The notes under the pieces are model-generated. The model did no database searches. It worked only from the letters and a program-made list of their open reading frames with translations, and had not been told where the DNA came from. 64,000 nucleotides of DNA from Flavitalea plasmicola (GTDB lineage: Bacteria; Bacteroidota; Bacteroidia; Chitinophagales; Chitinophagaceae): positions 147,896-211,895 of the forward strand of contig NZ_JAUOTO010000011.1 in the NCBI RefSeq assembly GCF_030546645.1. The letters are read 5' to 3'. Position numbers and translations under genes: made by a program. Positions 17,401 to 25,826 of the stretch are shown in pieces (positions within the stretch are counted from its first letter, which is position 1; the number at the start of each line of letters is the position of its first letter).

Positions 17401-17785
17401 CGCCTACGACGCCGGCGCTCATGATGGTGAAGAGCTGCTGTTTATCTGGTTCTGCGTTTGTCGTCTTTTGTACGAGCTTGCGTGCAAAGTGGGTGATCGT
17501 CCAGAAGAGGAAGAGAATGGACAGGCCGCTGGCGATGGCGCTCATGAAGTTGACGCCCCTTGCGGCGGTGAGCGGATTGTTGCCGAACAGGATGATGAAA
17601 AACCGGCCCATGAGGACGAACAGCGGGGCGCCGGGCGGGTGGGGGATCTGGAGCTTGTAGCAGCTGGAGACGAACTCACCGCAATCCCAGAAGCTGCCTG
17701 TGGGTTCCATGGTCATGACATAGACGGTACAGGCAATCACACCCACGATCCAGCCTACAATATTATTCACTCTGTTGAAGCTCAT
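14462..17785 (-). CDS. DUF2723 multi-pass membrane protein (O-mannosyltransferase-like)
   Basis: The 1107-residue protein has an N-terminal DUF2723 domain with the conserved stretch MEPTGSFWDCGEF and PHPPGAPLF, where the acidic residues sit in the first loop as in GT-C glycosyltransferases. About a dozen hydrophobic segments follow up to residue ~650, then a soluble region with repeated helix pairs (AHAQLALSLIDEGKKDAAQKLLEHF) and a final proline-rich tail. Human TMEM260 carries the same domain and is an O-mannosyltransferase; bacterial members are linked to protein glycosylation by inference only. A terminator follows the gene. It stands alone. Confidence 0.8.
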   Translation of the reverse strand: MSFNRVNNIVGWIVGVIACTVYVMTMEPTGSFWDCGEFVSSCYKLQIPHPPGAPLFVLMGRFFIILFGNNPLTAARGVNFMSAIASGLSILFLFWTITHFARKLVQKTTNAEPDKQQLFTIMSAGVVGALAYTFCDSYWYSAVEGEVYASSAFFTALVFWAILKWEHHADQPGSDKWIVFLFYMMGLSIGVHLLNLLTIPAIVMVYYFKRFKPTTWGAIFAFATGCVITGVVQVLVIQYTIKGAGYFDIFFVNSLGLPFFSGFGLYFALVAILLTWGLTFKSESISQVKLRAWLILFIVIVALPVIIGAAGSGGGKFFKLLVALGIAVAAGYIIKKEALPSFKLALWCFSFMLLGYSTYFTTLIRSNANPGVDMYNVDNPVSLVGYLSRDQYGDWPILYGPDFQDHAPRVDGGPLYVKGKEKYEVAGRISAQDWGNTPSSHIFPRMWDGNNDRGQIDAYRTFANLGEGDNPTMADNIKYFIKYQNGVMFLRYFMWNFSGKQNDLQGFGNVRDGSFITGISFLDNLLYGDQSKLPDTIHKNNKSYNRMYMLPLILGLLGLVFQYLRSSRDFWVTGLLFFFTGFAIVIYLNQAGYQPRERDYAYAGSCYAFAIWIGLGVIWVKELIEKYLLKGRPSLANYATAGLCFLAVPVLMGSQEWDDHDRSKKTLARDIGKDYLESCPRNAILISFGDNDTYPLWYAQEVEGIRPDVRVMNYSLLGTDWYINQLRYKVNESAPADVLFTPEQIQGNTRDAVPIGNIPGFDQNKYYDLYDILKNVVGSNDPKYTTQTEEGETYNFLPIRKLSVPVDADLVRKNGTVNPTDSIVSELHLDIAKNKNYLFKNELAVLALIAANKWQRPICFNSTYELEDMGLGKYIRQDGLAGRLVPVENKNPNTGNYNNDLAYDNMMTKFGFGNANTPGVYYDEENRRHLNTLRAAHAQLALSLIDEGKKDAAQKLLEHFDRNVLESNFPYGMTSNRGNQHNRISMSFLLACYQSGDLRLAQKVSYSLKKDLDQQLRYYNSLGESMPNEQMAINAQMAMQGKGGNLSDRQMGFAQDIVSSFQMTMQLTDWEKQFGAGTPPPGKPVQEKGQPLISNPPPAADTAKKAN

Positions 17786-18043
17786 ATGATGTTGATTTTA
17801 AACGACCGGCAGATAGGTTTTTGAGTTTTTAATGTATCTGTCCACCTTAGGGTGGCAAAGGACGCGATTTTCGGACATAAACACAAATTTTTGGAGGCCG
17901 TTGGGAGATAGATAAAGCGCGAATTTTCATCAAATTGGGGTATGGTCAGTCGCCGGTGGGAGAAATTAACGGGTAATTAACGGTGGGTTAGGTCAGGTGT
18001 TGTGACCGGGGCCTGACGTATTGGGCGGTCGGGCCAGGCCTGG

Positions 18044-18865
18044 CTACTCGAAAAAGACTTTGATGGTCTGGTAGAACAGCCGGCTCTGGAGGTATTGATT
18101 CTGGGATTGCTCGGAGAAGCCCTGGAGTCCGAAGAGTCCGGCGGCATTGCCTTTCTGGATGGCTATTTCCAGGTAGCCGGCGGAATTGAAAAGCGCCAGC
18201 TTTTCCCCTTCTCCCACATCGGCATAGCTCTCGCTGATCTTATCTATGATCTCATCCCTTTTGAAGACGATGCGGAAGCTGCGGCCTTTGCGGCGTTCTT
18301 CAAACTCATCCCGGGTGATGTTGACGATGACATTCTCAAAATGATCGATGAAGATGATCTGTCCTTCGATCCAGCTGTCTCCGAATACGGGTCGCAAATG
18401 GTTCTTTTCCGTAAAAGGAGGGTCAGGTGTGCCGATGTCCAGCAGGCGGCTGCCATTGGTCAGCTCCTGGATAGCACGGCCCATAACGCCTGTGCAGTAG
18501 AGGGTATTCTTAATGGCAGTCTTGTCCAGGGGCAGGCCGATGACCATTTCGGGGCGTCCTTCCAGGATCATGGTGAGCAGGCCATTGTCGGCACACAGCA
18601 GATATTGGTCATTGTGATAGGCCAGCAATAGCTGCTCGGGCTTTTTCTCGAACATATTCACCATGATGAGGTGATAGGTATAAGCGGGAAAATGCTTGAT
18701 GGCATTGCGGCAGACATAGGCTGCCTGGGGATAGTTAAAGGGGGACAGATCATGAGAAATATCCAGTATTGTGAACGCCGGGTTGATTTGTGCTAATTGG
18801 CCCTTTACAGCTCCCACCAGATAATCTTGCTGACCGATGTCCGAAGTCAGGGTTAATAAGGCCAT
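18044..18865 (-). CDS. SAM hydroxide adenosyltransferase (DUF62)
   Basis: The 273-residue protein has the two-domain form of the SAM hydrolase/chlorinase/fluorinase family. It shows LTSDIGQQDYLVGAVKG at the N-terminus (usual T-D-F-G-x-x-D), the mid-chain CADNGLL (PDNGLL in most members) and an N-terminal-domain to C-terminal-barrel change at about residue 170. Members split S-adenosylmethionine into adenosine and methionine with water. It has no 23-residue insertion that marks fluorinases, as far as can be seen. It is 10 bases downstream of the short-chain dehydrogenase gene on the same strand. Confidence 0.85.
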   Translation of the reverse strand: MALLTLTSDIGQQDYLVGAVKGQLAQINPAFTILDISHDLSPFNYPQAAYVCRNAIKHFPAYTYHLIMVNMFEKKPEQLLLAYHNDQYLLCADNGLLTMILEGRPEMVIGLPLDKTAIKNTLYCTGVMGRAIQELTNGSRLLDIGTPDPPFTEKNHLRPVFGDSWIEGQIIFIDHFENVIVNITRDEFEERRKGRSFRIVFKRDEIIDKISESYADVGEGEKLALFNSAGYLEIAIQKGNAAGLFGLQGFSEQSQNQYLQSRLFYQTIKVFFE

Positions 18866-18875
18866 TTTCCGGTGT

Positions 18876-19682
18876 TTATTTTACAAATTCACCATTTTTA
18901 TAATAGTGATTGTAGGTGAGTCTATCTGCCAGGGAAGGAAAGATCTTGTTCAGCAGCACGGTGACCTTGCCCTGGAAAGTGAGGACGAGGGTCCGTTTGC
19001 GTTTCTCGATGGCCCTTAAAATATGCCGGGCGCATTCTTCGGCGGTCATCAGCTTGCCTTCATTGAGGACGCTTGCTCCAAGGGCCTGTCCTTTGTCGTC
19101 CAGAGCGGCATGGCGGATGTTGGAGGCGACGAAACCGGGGCATGCCCACATGACATGGACGCCGGAGTGCAATAATTCGGTGCGTATAGACTCCAGCCAT
19201 CCCTGGAGGGCGAATTTGGAGGCGGAATAGGCGCTTCTGCCGGGAAGACCGCGGTAGCCGGCTATGGAAGATATGCCGACGACGGAGCCTTTTCTTTCCA
19301 GTATGGAAGGCAATGCGTATTTGGTGCAGTATACGGCGCCGAGGAAATTGATCTCCATCACTTTACGAGTGACTTCCGTGACGGAGTCCAGGAAGAGGGC
19401 ACGCATGCTGATGCCGGCATTATTGATGAGGATGTCGATGCTTCCGAAGGTTTCTATGGTGGATTCGATGAAGCGGCGGCATTCAAATTCGTTGCTGACG
19501 TCACAGGCTACGGCATGGAGGAGGACGTTGGCGTATTCGACCTGTAGTTTATAGATCTTGTCGTGATTGCGACCGCAGGTAGCTACTTTGGCGCCTTGTG
19601 GGATAAGGGCTTCGATCAGGGCTTTGCCTATGCCATCGCTGCCACCTGTGATCACGACTACTTTATCTTTGAAGAAAGACAT
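18876..19682 (-). CDS. Short-chain dehydrogenase/reductase (SDR)
   Basis: The 268-residue protein is a classical SDR with cofactor motif TGGSDGIG, structural NNAGIS and active site Y-S-A-S-K (YxxxK) preceded by a catalytic Ser in GISSIAGYRG. The C-terminal part is longer and basic, as in DHRS7-like members. It likely reduces or oxidises a lipid or sugar-like carbonyl, substrate unknown. The start at 19682 is chosen because TAAGTTTG, a -7 promoter box, lies at 19708-19701, between this ATG and an in-frame ATG at 19703. Confidence 0.85.
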   Translation of the reverse strand: MSFFKDKVVVITGGSDGIGKALIEALIPQGAKVATCGRNHDKIYKLQVEYANVLLHAVACDVSNEFECRRFIESTIETFGSIDILINNAGISMRALFLDSVTEVTRKVMEINFLGAVYCTKYALPSILERKGSVVGISSIAGYRGLPGRSAYSASKFALQGWLESIRTELLHSGVHVMWACPGFVASNIRHAALDDKGQALGASVLNEGKLMTAEECARHILRAIEKRKRTLVLTFQGKVTVLLNKIFPSLADRLTYNHYYKNGEFVK

Positions 19683-19700
19683 ACTTATGGGTTGTGGGTG

Positions 19701-19708
19701 CAAACTTA
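19701..19708 (-). promoter_or_regulatory. -7 promoter box upstream of the SDR gene
   Basis: The minus strand reads TAAGTTTG, matching TAnnTTTG, with a T-rich GTTTT region about 15 bases before it. Transcription would start near 19694, which supports the start codon at 19682. Confidence 0.45.
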
Positions 19709-19817
19709 TGAGTTATGGATGATAAAACAGGTGTGTTGGGGGGAATAAAAGAAATTGGGGAGCTATCCACAATGTTGATAACCAATTTTTTTTCGTGGGA
19801 AAATACTGAGATAAAAA

Positions 19818-19848
19818 TTTGTTGTAAATAGTTTTTGGCTTATTTTTG
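19818..19848 (+). promoter_or_regulatory. Bacteroidota-type promoter for tRNA-Lys(TTT)
   Basis: TTTG (19818-19821) and TATTTTTG (19841-19848) match the -33 and -7 consensus with 19 bases between them. The start is predicted near 19855, about 40 bases before the tRNA. Confidence 0.7.
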
Positions 19849-19896
19849 CACTCCCAAAAAACGCTGATTCTTTTTGAGTTGGGGTAAAAAGGGAAG

Positions 19897-19969
19897 GATT
19901 CCGTAGCTCAGTTGGTAGAGCAATACACTTTTAATGTATGGGTCCTGGGTTCGAGTCCCAGCGGGATCA
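19897..19969 (+). tRNA. tRNA-Lys (anticodon TTT)
   Basis: This is a 73-base cloverleaf. The acceptor GATTCCG pairs with CGGGATC (one T-G pair) and the discriminator is A. The D arm is TAGCTCAGTTGGTAGAG, the anticodon stem ATACA/TGTAT encloses loop CTTTTAA (anticodon TTT, codon AAA) and the T arm contains GTTCGAGTCC. CCA is not encoded. It has its own promoter and terminator. Confidence 0.95.
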
Positions 19970-19971
19970 CG

Positions 19972-20005
19972 AAGCCGACCAGACAAAGTCTGGTCGGCTT
20001 TTTTG
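19972..20005 (+). terminator. Rho-independent terminator after tRNA-Lys(TTT)
   Basis: A perfect 13-bp stem (AAGCCGACCAGAC with GTCTGGTCGGCTT, loop AAA) is followed by TTTTTG, directly after the tRNA. Confidence 0.85.
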
Positions 20006-20276
20006 TTTGGAAGCGCGCAAGGTTGCTTGCAGGCGCGGACAAATGAAAAAGCCGCGGGCCGCGATAGCGGACCGGGAGGCTTCGGGCTAGCTCAATGCGG
20101 AGGGACAACCGAGCGAAGCGAGGTAATCTCAGCGGGATCACTTGTTAGATTCATAAGCGACTTTCGGGTCGCCTGTTGTTTTTATCCAGAATATTCACCC
20201 TCTTTTTCCAACTTTTCGCATCATTCTTCACCATTTAACTGATATCTTCAGCAGGTGAAATTTTATTCGGCAGCGG
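20006..20276 (+). other. Structured non-coding stretch with a copied tRNA 3' end
   Basis: No gene is supported here. TCTCAGCGGGATCAC (20127-20141) repeats, with one change, the last bases of tRNA-Lys (TCCCAGCGGGATCAC, ending 19970). GCTAGCTCAATGCGGAG at about 20089 weakly resembles a tRNA D arm. A GCGAC/GTCGC hairpin followed by TTGTTTTT (20157-20182) looks like a second terminator. It may be a decayed tRNA copy or an old integration scar. Confidence 0.45.
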
Positions 20277-21215
20277 CTAATATTTGTTTCGCCTGATAAA
20301 TTTATCCGCCAGCACACCAGTGAGGATCACCACGCCCATGACCGCGAAGTTTAGAGAGCTGGGAATACCCAGCAGGTTCACCAGGTTTTGGATGACTTGT
20401 AACATGGCGGCGCCAAGGACGATACCGATGATGGAGCCTTCCCCGCCTCTTAGCGAGCAGCCGCCCAGCACTGCCGCCGCAATGCCATACAGCTCGTAGA
20501 AGTTCCCATGAGACGAAGGGGCTATGGCGTTCGTATAAAAAGCCAGCAGGATGCCGGCGATGCCGGCCAGCAGGGCGCTGATGATATAGGCCGCCAGCAG
20601 CATTCTTTTTACGTTGATACCGGAGAAGAATGCTGCTTCTTCATTTTGCCCCACGGCGAACAGGTAGCGGCCGTACACAGATCGGTGAAGAAAGACCCAG
20701 GCCGCCGCCCCGACCACCAGCAGCAATATGAACGGCGATGGAACACCGAATAGATTCCCCGTAGCCAGCCTTTGGAGTGCCGTAAAGCCCTCACCATAGC
20801 CAAACCCCATGGTAATATCATTTGAAAAGAATCGGGCGAGCCCTCTGTAGACCAGCAGCCCGCAAAGGGTGATAATAAATGGCTGGATCTTTAGTTTGGA
20901 GATCATTATCCCATGACACCAGCCAATAGCGAGTGTTAACAGGAGCACCGTCATCACTGCGATGGGCCAGGCTATTTTCTGCGACACCAGCAGCATGCTC
21001 AGAAGGACACCCTCCAGTGCAAAGATGGAGCCGACAGACAGGTCAATACCACGCGTGATGATGACAATGCCGCTGCCGATGCTGAAGATGCCGAAAATGC
21101 CTATCAGACGGGTGGTGTTCTGCAGATTGGCCGCGCTCAGAAAGTTCGGATTTCCTATCGAGACGACGCTACAAAGGACGATGAAGATGATAAAAATGCC
21201 TTTTTCTTTTTTCAT
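20277..21215 (-). CDS. Sugar ABC transporter permease (RbsC-like)
   Basis: The 312-residue protein is an all-helical membrane permease of the ribose/galactose/xylose branch. It has about eight to ten hydrophobic segments, the GIDLSVGS motif typical of RbsC-type permeases and the conserved coupling segment AVLGGCSLRGGEGSIIG. It forms the membrane channel for the ATPase and binding protein encoded just upstream. The start at 21215 lies 13 bases past the ATPase stop and gives a short basic N-terminus (MKKEKG) before the first membrane segment; longer forms would overlap the ATPase gene. It is the last gene of the carbohydrate block. Confidence 0.9.
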   Translation of the reverse strand: MKKEKGIFIIFIVLCSVVSIGNPNFLSAANLQNTTRLIGIFGIFSIGSGIVIITRGIDLSVGSIFALEGVLLSMLLVSQKIAWPIAVMTVLLLTLAIGWCHGIMISKLKIQPFIITLCGLLVYRGLARFFSNDITMGFGYGEGFTALQRLATGNLFGVPSPFILLLVVGAAAWVFLHRSVYGRYLFAVGQNEEAAFFSGINVKRMLLAAYIISALLAGIAGILLAFYTNAIAPSSHGNFYELYGIAAAVLGGCSLRGGEGSIIGIVLGAAMLQVIQNLVNLLGIPSSLNFAVMGVVILTGVLADKFIRRNKY

Positions 21216-21228
21216 AATATCGTATGGA

Positions 21229-22722
21229 TTACCCATTGCCAAATGCATAGGACAGGATACGCTGTTCAGTGAATTCATCCGAAAGGAGTTCGCCGCTGAT
21301 CCTGCCTTCATGCATGACCAGCATCCTGTCGCTGATGATCATTAATTCTTCCATATCGGAGCTGACGACGAGCACCATCGCCCCTTCATCTGCCAGCCGT
21401 CGCATGATGCGGTATATCTCCGCTTTTGCTCCTACATCGACACCTCTGGTAGGCTCGTCAAAAACCATAAGCCTCGCTGTGCGGGAAAGCCATTTGCCTA
21501 TGGCGACCTTTTGCTGGTTGCCTCCGCTGAGATCTTTCAAAAGGTGCTGCAGTGAGGCACAACGTATGTCAAGGTTGTCCACCTGCGCGCGGGCCGCAAA
21601 GCTTTCTTTTGCTTGTCGGACAAGGGACATTGTTGAATAGGCGTGTAAGTTAGGCAGGGACAGATTTTCAGTGATCGACATCCCCGTGATAATGCCGTGT
21701 TGCTTCCGGTCTTCAGGGACGAGAAAAATGCCTTGGCGAATGGCATCGGAAGGGGATTTAATGCGGATGGCTTTGCCATCGAGGTAGACGGAGCCGGCGA
21801 TGAGAGATCTTATACCACAGACGGATTCTACCAGCTCAGTGCGGCCTGATCCTACAAGGCCGGCGATCCCTGTTATTTTTCCGCTGTTCAGGGAGAAGCT
21901 GACCGGCTGATGGGGGTATCGATGAGTACGGATGGATTCGGCATTGAACGATGCGTTAGGTAGGGCACAACGGCTGGCGAATATTGAACGGTCGATATTC
22001 CTCCCCACCATCAGCCGCACAAGGCTGGCATGGTTCAGTTCTTCTTTCTTCAACTCACCGCCATTCTTCCCATCTTTTAGCACGACGACCCTGTCCGCAA
22101 TCTGCATGATCTCATTCATCCGGTGAGAAATATAGATGACGCTCGTGCCTTTGGATTTCAGGTCAGCCACCGTGTCAAAGAGAAGCGCTGTCTCTTTCAT
22201 CGTGAGAGAAGAGGTCGGCTCATCCATGATCAGGATACGGGAGCGTAAGGACAGCGCCTTCGCGATCTCCACCAACTGTTGGCTGGCCAGCGAAAGCTGG
22301 CGCACCGGCGTCTCTGGCCGGGCGTCCAGCCCTACCCGGGCCAAAAGACCTGCGGTCTCTTTTGACATCCTTTTTTTATCCGGCCATCCCCATCTTGTGA
22401 CTGGCTCTCTTCCCAGGAAGATGTTCCCCGCTATATCGAGATTCTCCACCAGGTTTAGCTCCTGGTGAATAAACGCAATTCCCATCCTCATCGCGTCTCT
22501 TACCGAGGCGATAAAGATTTCCTTTTCGTCCAGCCGGATAGTGCCCCTGGTGAAGGGGTGCACGCCGCAAAGGATTTTCATCAGCGTGGATTTCCCTGCG
22601 CCGTTCTCACCCATCAGCGCAAGCACCTCACCCTCGTATACGGTGAGATCGACATCCTTCAGCACGGATACATCGCCGAACTGCTTGCATATCTTGTTCA
22701 TATGGAGGATGGGCCTCGCCAT
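21229..22722 (-). CDS. Sugar ABC transporter ATP-binding protein (RbsA-like, two ABC domains)
   Basis: The 497-residue protein has two fused ATPase domains as in RbsA/MglA/XylG. The first has Walker A GENGAGKST, a degenerate signature LSLASQQ and Walker B ILIMDEPTSSL. The second has a P-loop variant GLVGSGRTE, signature LSGGNQQK and Walker B LMVFDEPTRGVD, with the usual loss of the P-loop lysine in the second domain. It energises sugar import. It starts 2 bases after the binding-protein stop. The sugar cannot be told from the sequence. Confidence 0.93.
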   Translation of the reverse strand: MARPILHMNKICKQFGDVSVLKDVDLTVYEGEVLALMGENGAGKSTLMKILCGVHPFTRGTIRLDEKEIFIASVRDAMRMGIAFIHQELNLVENLDIAGNIFLGREPVTRWGWPDKKRMSKETAGLLARVGLDARPETPVRQLSLASQQLVEIAKALSLRSRILIMDEPTSSLTMKETALLFDTVADLKSKGTSVIYISHRMNEIMQIADRVVVLKDGKNGGELKKEELNHASLVRLMVGRNIDRSIFASRCALPNASFNAESIRTHRYPHQPVSFSLNSGKITGIAGLVGSGRTELVESVCGIRSLIAGSVYLDGKAIRIKSPSDAIRQGIFLVPEDRKQHGIITGMSITENLSLPNLHAYSTMSLVRQAKESFAARAQVDNLDIRCASLQHLLKDLSGGNQQKVAIGKWLSRTARLMVFDEPTRGVDVGAKAEIYRIMRRLADEGAMVLVVSSDMEELMIISDRMLVMHEGRISGELLSDEFTEQRILSYAFGNG

Positions 22723-22724
22723 AG

Positions 22725-23660
22725 CTACTTTCGTCTTAATGCCGCCATTTTCGACAGATAATCCGCCGCCATATCTTTCCGGATAACTTGCGCCGGAATG
22801 ATCACCTGTCCATTGGCCGGCAAGCCCTTTTTATCACCCGATAAATATTGCGCCATCAGCCTGGTCGACTGATAGCCGAATTCGAAAGGCTGCTGCACCA
22901 CCGTGCCCAGGATCTCGCCGTTCTGTACACCCCGCAAGGTCTCTTCTTCCTCGTCAAAACAAACGATCTTGACCTTCCCTGACTTACCCGACTCTTTCAC
23001 CGCGTTCAGGATCGCCGGACCGTTGTAGCTCCAAAGCCCCACAAAACAGTTGACATCGGGATGACTGACCAGCGCATCGCTCACATTAGCCTTGGCCCTG
23101 ACCCTGTCGATATTATCGGTTCGTATGCCCGCGATGGTGATACCCGAACCTTTCAATTCTTCTTCGATGCCCGCGATCCGCTCTTTGGCATTCTGTGCAT
23201 CCGCCTTACCGACGAACAGCAGGATCTTCCCGCCGGCGGGCAACGCCTCTTTAATAAGCTTACCCGCATAATGACCCGCCTCCACATTGCTGGTGCCGAC
23301 ATAGCACAGTCGTTTGCTGTTAGGAATATCGCTGTCGGTAACCATGACGGGAATTTTTTCGCTGGTGGCATCGATAAAGGGACCTTGATTGACAGGGTCG
23401 AGGGGCGCGACGATCACGCCGTTGAGCCCGTTGGCCAGCAGGTCGTCCACGATCCTTTTCTGCTCCTCAGTGGCGCCATCGGTCGTATAGCGGAAGACAA
23501 CATCATATTCTTTTATCTCAGCGCGCGCCTTTTTACACCCCGCCTCCGCGAAAGTCCAGAAGTCAGTGGCCGCGCCGGCTACGAATGCGATGGTCGGTCG
23601 GTGGCTCCTGTTGCACGACACCAACGATAATAAGGCAATCACGAAAGGCAATCGTTTCAT
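22725..23660 (-). CDS. Sugar-binding lipoprotein of the ABC importer (RbsB-like)
   Basis: The 311-residue protein has a lipoprotein signal with lipobox LVSC (Cys16), unlike the free periplasmic RbsB of enterobacteria. The mature part is a type I periplasmic binding protein: TIAFVAGAATDFWTFAEAGCKKA, NGVIVAPLDP and VTDSDIPNSKR mark the N-lobe and the hinge, with PVMVTDSD at the sugar site. It should bind a monosaccharide and deliver it to the permease. It is 14 bases after the Gfo/Idh/MocA gene and 2 before the ATPase gene. Confidence 0.9.
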   Translation of the reverse strand: MKRLPFVIALLSLVSCNRSHRPTIAFVAGAATDFWTFAEAGCKKARAEIKEYDVVFRYTTDGATEEQKRIVDDLLANGLNGVIVAPLDPVNQGPFIDATSEKIPVMVTDSDIPNSKRLCYVGTSNVEAGHYAGKLIKEALPAGGKILLFVGKADAQNAKERIAGIEEELKGSGITIAGIRTDNIDRVRAKANVSDALVSHPDVNCFVGLWSYNGPAILNAVKESGKSGKVKIVCFDEEEETLRGVQNGEILGTVVQQPFEFGYQSTRLMAQYLSGDKKGLPANGQVIIPAQVIRKDMAADYLSKMAALRRK

Positions 23661-23674
23661 ATGTCAATATTTAT

Positions 23675-24661
23675 CTAGTACACTGTAGGTATCTTTACGA
23701 TCCTTCCGGACTCGAAAGACTCGATGGCCGCCTTCGCGATCCGCAAAGCCCGCCGCCCCATCCGGGCATGCACCGGCGGCGCTGCCTTGGCCCTGAAGGC
23801 CGTCAGCATATCACGGAAATGTTTGTCGAAGGCGTAGTGAAACATCCGGTCCTTGTCATTAAAATAGCCGGCCTGCCATACTTCCGCGGTCTCATTGCCC
23901 ACTTCCTGGAAACTATACTTCTTTGTTGTATCCTCTACCACAACCCGGCCCTTTGTACCGTTGATCTCCAGGTAATGGGTGGAAGGATACGCATAGGAGG
24001 TGTCATAGCTGCCCGTGACATTCCCCACGGCGCCTTTGGCAAAATGCAGAGCGATGGCATAGGAGCTGTAACCTTTGCCGGACACATCAGAAGCCTGCAT
24101 GGCGATGGAGTCGACAGGTCCGCAGAGATGTTCTAGCATGTCGAAACCATGGCACTGGGTCTCGATGAGATTCTCCCATGCATAGCAGGAAGGACCTTCG
24201 CCGCCAAAACGCCAGGTGGCATAGACAATGTCACCCAATCTTCCATCCTGTATTGCCTGCCCGGCTTTTTCGACGGGCAGGGCCCATCGATGATTGAAGT
24301 TCAGGGCAAAGAAGAGGTTCCTGCTTTCTGCCTCGGCGATGAGCGAATCCGCCTCACCCATATCGAATACCAGCGGCTTCTCGACGAAGAGAGGGATGCC
24401 GGCCCGGATGATCTGCAGGGTAGGAAGATAGTGCTCCTTATTCCCAAGGCAGACGCAGATGAGGTCAGGCCGTTCCATTTCGATCATCTTTTGTATATCC
24501 GTATAATCGTTGACCCCGAATTCGGCAGCTCTCGCTTTTGTTCTTTCAGGATTTCTGCCCACGATGGCGCAGAACTCCACATCCGGGTGCTCCGAGAGGA
24601 TGCGGGCATGATGCCAGCCCCACCACTCGCCGGTGCCTGCTAATGCGATCTTTGTCTTCAT
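23675..24661 (-). CDS. Gfo/Idh/MocA family NAD(P)-dependent oxidoreductase
   Basis: The 328-residue protein has an N-terminal Rossmann fold (ALAGTGEWWGWHHA) and the EKPL motif (FVEKPLVF) that carries the conserved lysine near the nicotinamide. The C-terminal half has the alpha/beta substrate domain with the conserved THYLEINGTKGRV. Members oxidise hydroxyl groups of sugars, inositols or their derivatives. Its place between the zinc dehydrogenase and the sugar importer suggests it acts on the imported compound. No signal peptide is seen, so it is cytoplasmic. Confidence 0.88.
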   Translation of the reverse strand: MKTKIALAGTGEWWGWHHARILSEHPDVEFCAIVGRNPERTKARAAEFGVNDYTDIQKMIEMERPDLICVCLGNKEHYLPTLQIIRAGIPLFVEKPLVFDMGEADSLIAEAESRNLFFALNFNHRWALPVEKAGQAIQDGRLGDIVYATWRFGGEGPSCYAWENLIETQCHGFDMLEHLCGPVDSIAMQASDVSGKGYSSYAIALHFAKGAVGNVTGSYDTSYAYPSTHYLEINGTKGRVVVEDTTKKYSFQEVGNETAEVWQAGYFNDKDRMFHYAFDKHFRDMLTAFRAKAAPPVHARMGRRALRIAKAAIESFESGRIVKIPTVY

Positions 24662-24684
24662 TTGTTATTACTATTTGGGGAGGG

Positions 24685-25731
24685 TTAATATTCGGCGATG
24701 ACCTTGCCGGTATCTCGTCCTACAAACACGCGATACGCCTCTTCCAGTTCCGCAATGGGGTAGGTGTGCGTGATGATCTGATCCAGGTAATCCCTGTTTT
24801 GCAGATACAGGTCCAGGTTACCCTGCAGCTCATTGTAGCAGAAATATTCGCTGCCGAGCAACGCCCTTTCGGTGGCGATCATATCAGGAGAGATCTGTAG
24901 CTGCAGCTTTTCACCATGACCGACAAAGATCAGGACGCCGCGTTGGGAGAGGACATCCAGGGCTGCACGTCTTGCGGACTCTTTACCGCTGGAGTCGATG
25001 GCGACATCGATCTCCTTGAAACCCTGACTGGCGGCGCCTTCAGCCAGGCTGCCTTTATTGAGGTTGATTGGAAGACCACCCAGTTTTTCGGCGAGATCGA
25101 GCCTGTACTCGACCACGTCGCTGATGAGCACGGGAAAGTCCTTGCCGTACATGATCTTCGCCATAGCGAGAATGCCCAGTCCGATGGGGCCCGCGCCCAG
25201 CACGATCATAGAGGCGGGCGAGGGATGTACCAGCCTTGCGCGTTTGATAGCATGACCGCCGGTACCCATAATATCCAGCAGCAGCGTGCCCTGTGCGTAG
25301 GACATACTGTCGGGAATGGGGAAGAAGACGTTCTCGTTGATGACGATATAGGAGCCGTATCCGCCGTCGTGAGTAAAGCCATAGTCGGCACGCTTGTGCA
25401 GACATTGATTGGTCGCGCCTTGCTGACAATTCCTGCATTTTCCGCAGTAATCCATCAGGAACACCACACCTCTCGTACCCGGTTTTATACGGGTATCCGG
25501 ACCCGCCGCGGCGACAACGCCGGCAATCTCGTGACCGGGTGAGACAGTGTCATTACCATTGAAAAGATACGCGAAATCCGAACCGCAGAGGGAATTAGCT
25601 TTATTCTGCAGCAGGAGCTGACCCGGACCGGGCGAACCCACCGACTTGTTAATGAATGCAATTTTTCCTTTTCCTAAAAATCGGGCAAAGCTTGCTTCTT
25701 TGGGGATGGCAGGCGTGTAAGACGTTGACAT
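24685..25731 (-). CDS. Zinc-dependent alcohol/sugar dehydrogenase
   Basis: The 348-residue protein is a medium-chain dehydrogenase. The catalytic-zinc Cys is in NSLCGSDFAY and the next ligand is in GHEIAGVV. The structural-zinc lobe has four Cys in DYCGKCRNCQQGATNQC. The NAD-binding fold has GAGPIGLG. It resembles sorbitol, threonine or L-iditol dehydrogenases rather than ethanol dehydrogenases. It likely converts a polyol or sugar alcohol. The gene is 95 bases downstream of the HAD gene and 23 bases before the Gfo gene. Confidence 0.88.
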   Translation of the reverse strand: MSTSYTPAIPKEASFARFLGKGKIAFINKSVGSPGPGQLLLQNKANSLCGSDFAYLFNGNDTVSPGHEIAGVVAAAGPDTRIKPGTRGVVFLMDYCGKCRNCQQGATNQCLHKRADYGFTHDGGYGSYIVINENVFFPIPDSMSYAQGTLLLDIMGTGGHAIKRARLVHPSPASMIVLGAGPIGLGILAMAKIMYGKDFPVLISDVVEYRLDLAEKLGGLPINLNKGSLAEGAASQGFKEIDVAIDSSGKESARRAALDVLSQRGVLIFVGHGEKLQLQISPDMIATERALLGSEYFCYNELQGNLDLYLQNRDYLDQIITHTYPIAELEEAYRVFVGRDTGKVIAEY

Positions 25732-25826
25732 AGATGTTGGTTGCTTGAGTGTTCGATGAGATTGATCAAGCCAAAAGTAAAGATTAAAGGAGGTGGCCGA
25801 TGATACGGCGTTGGCCAGTAATTGAA

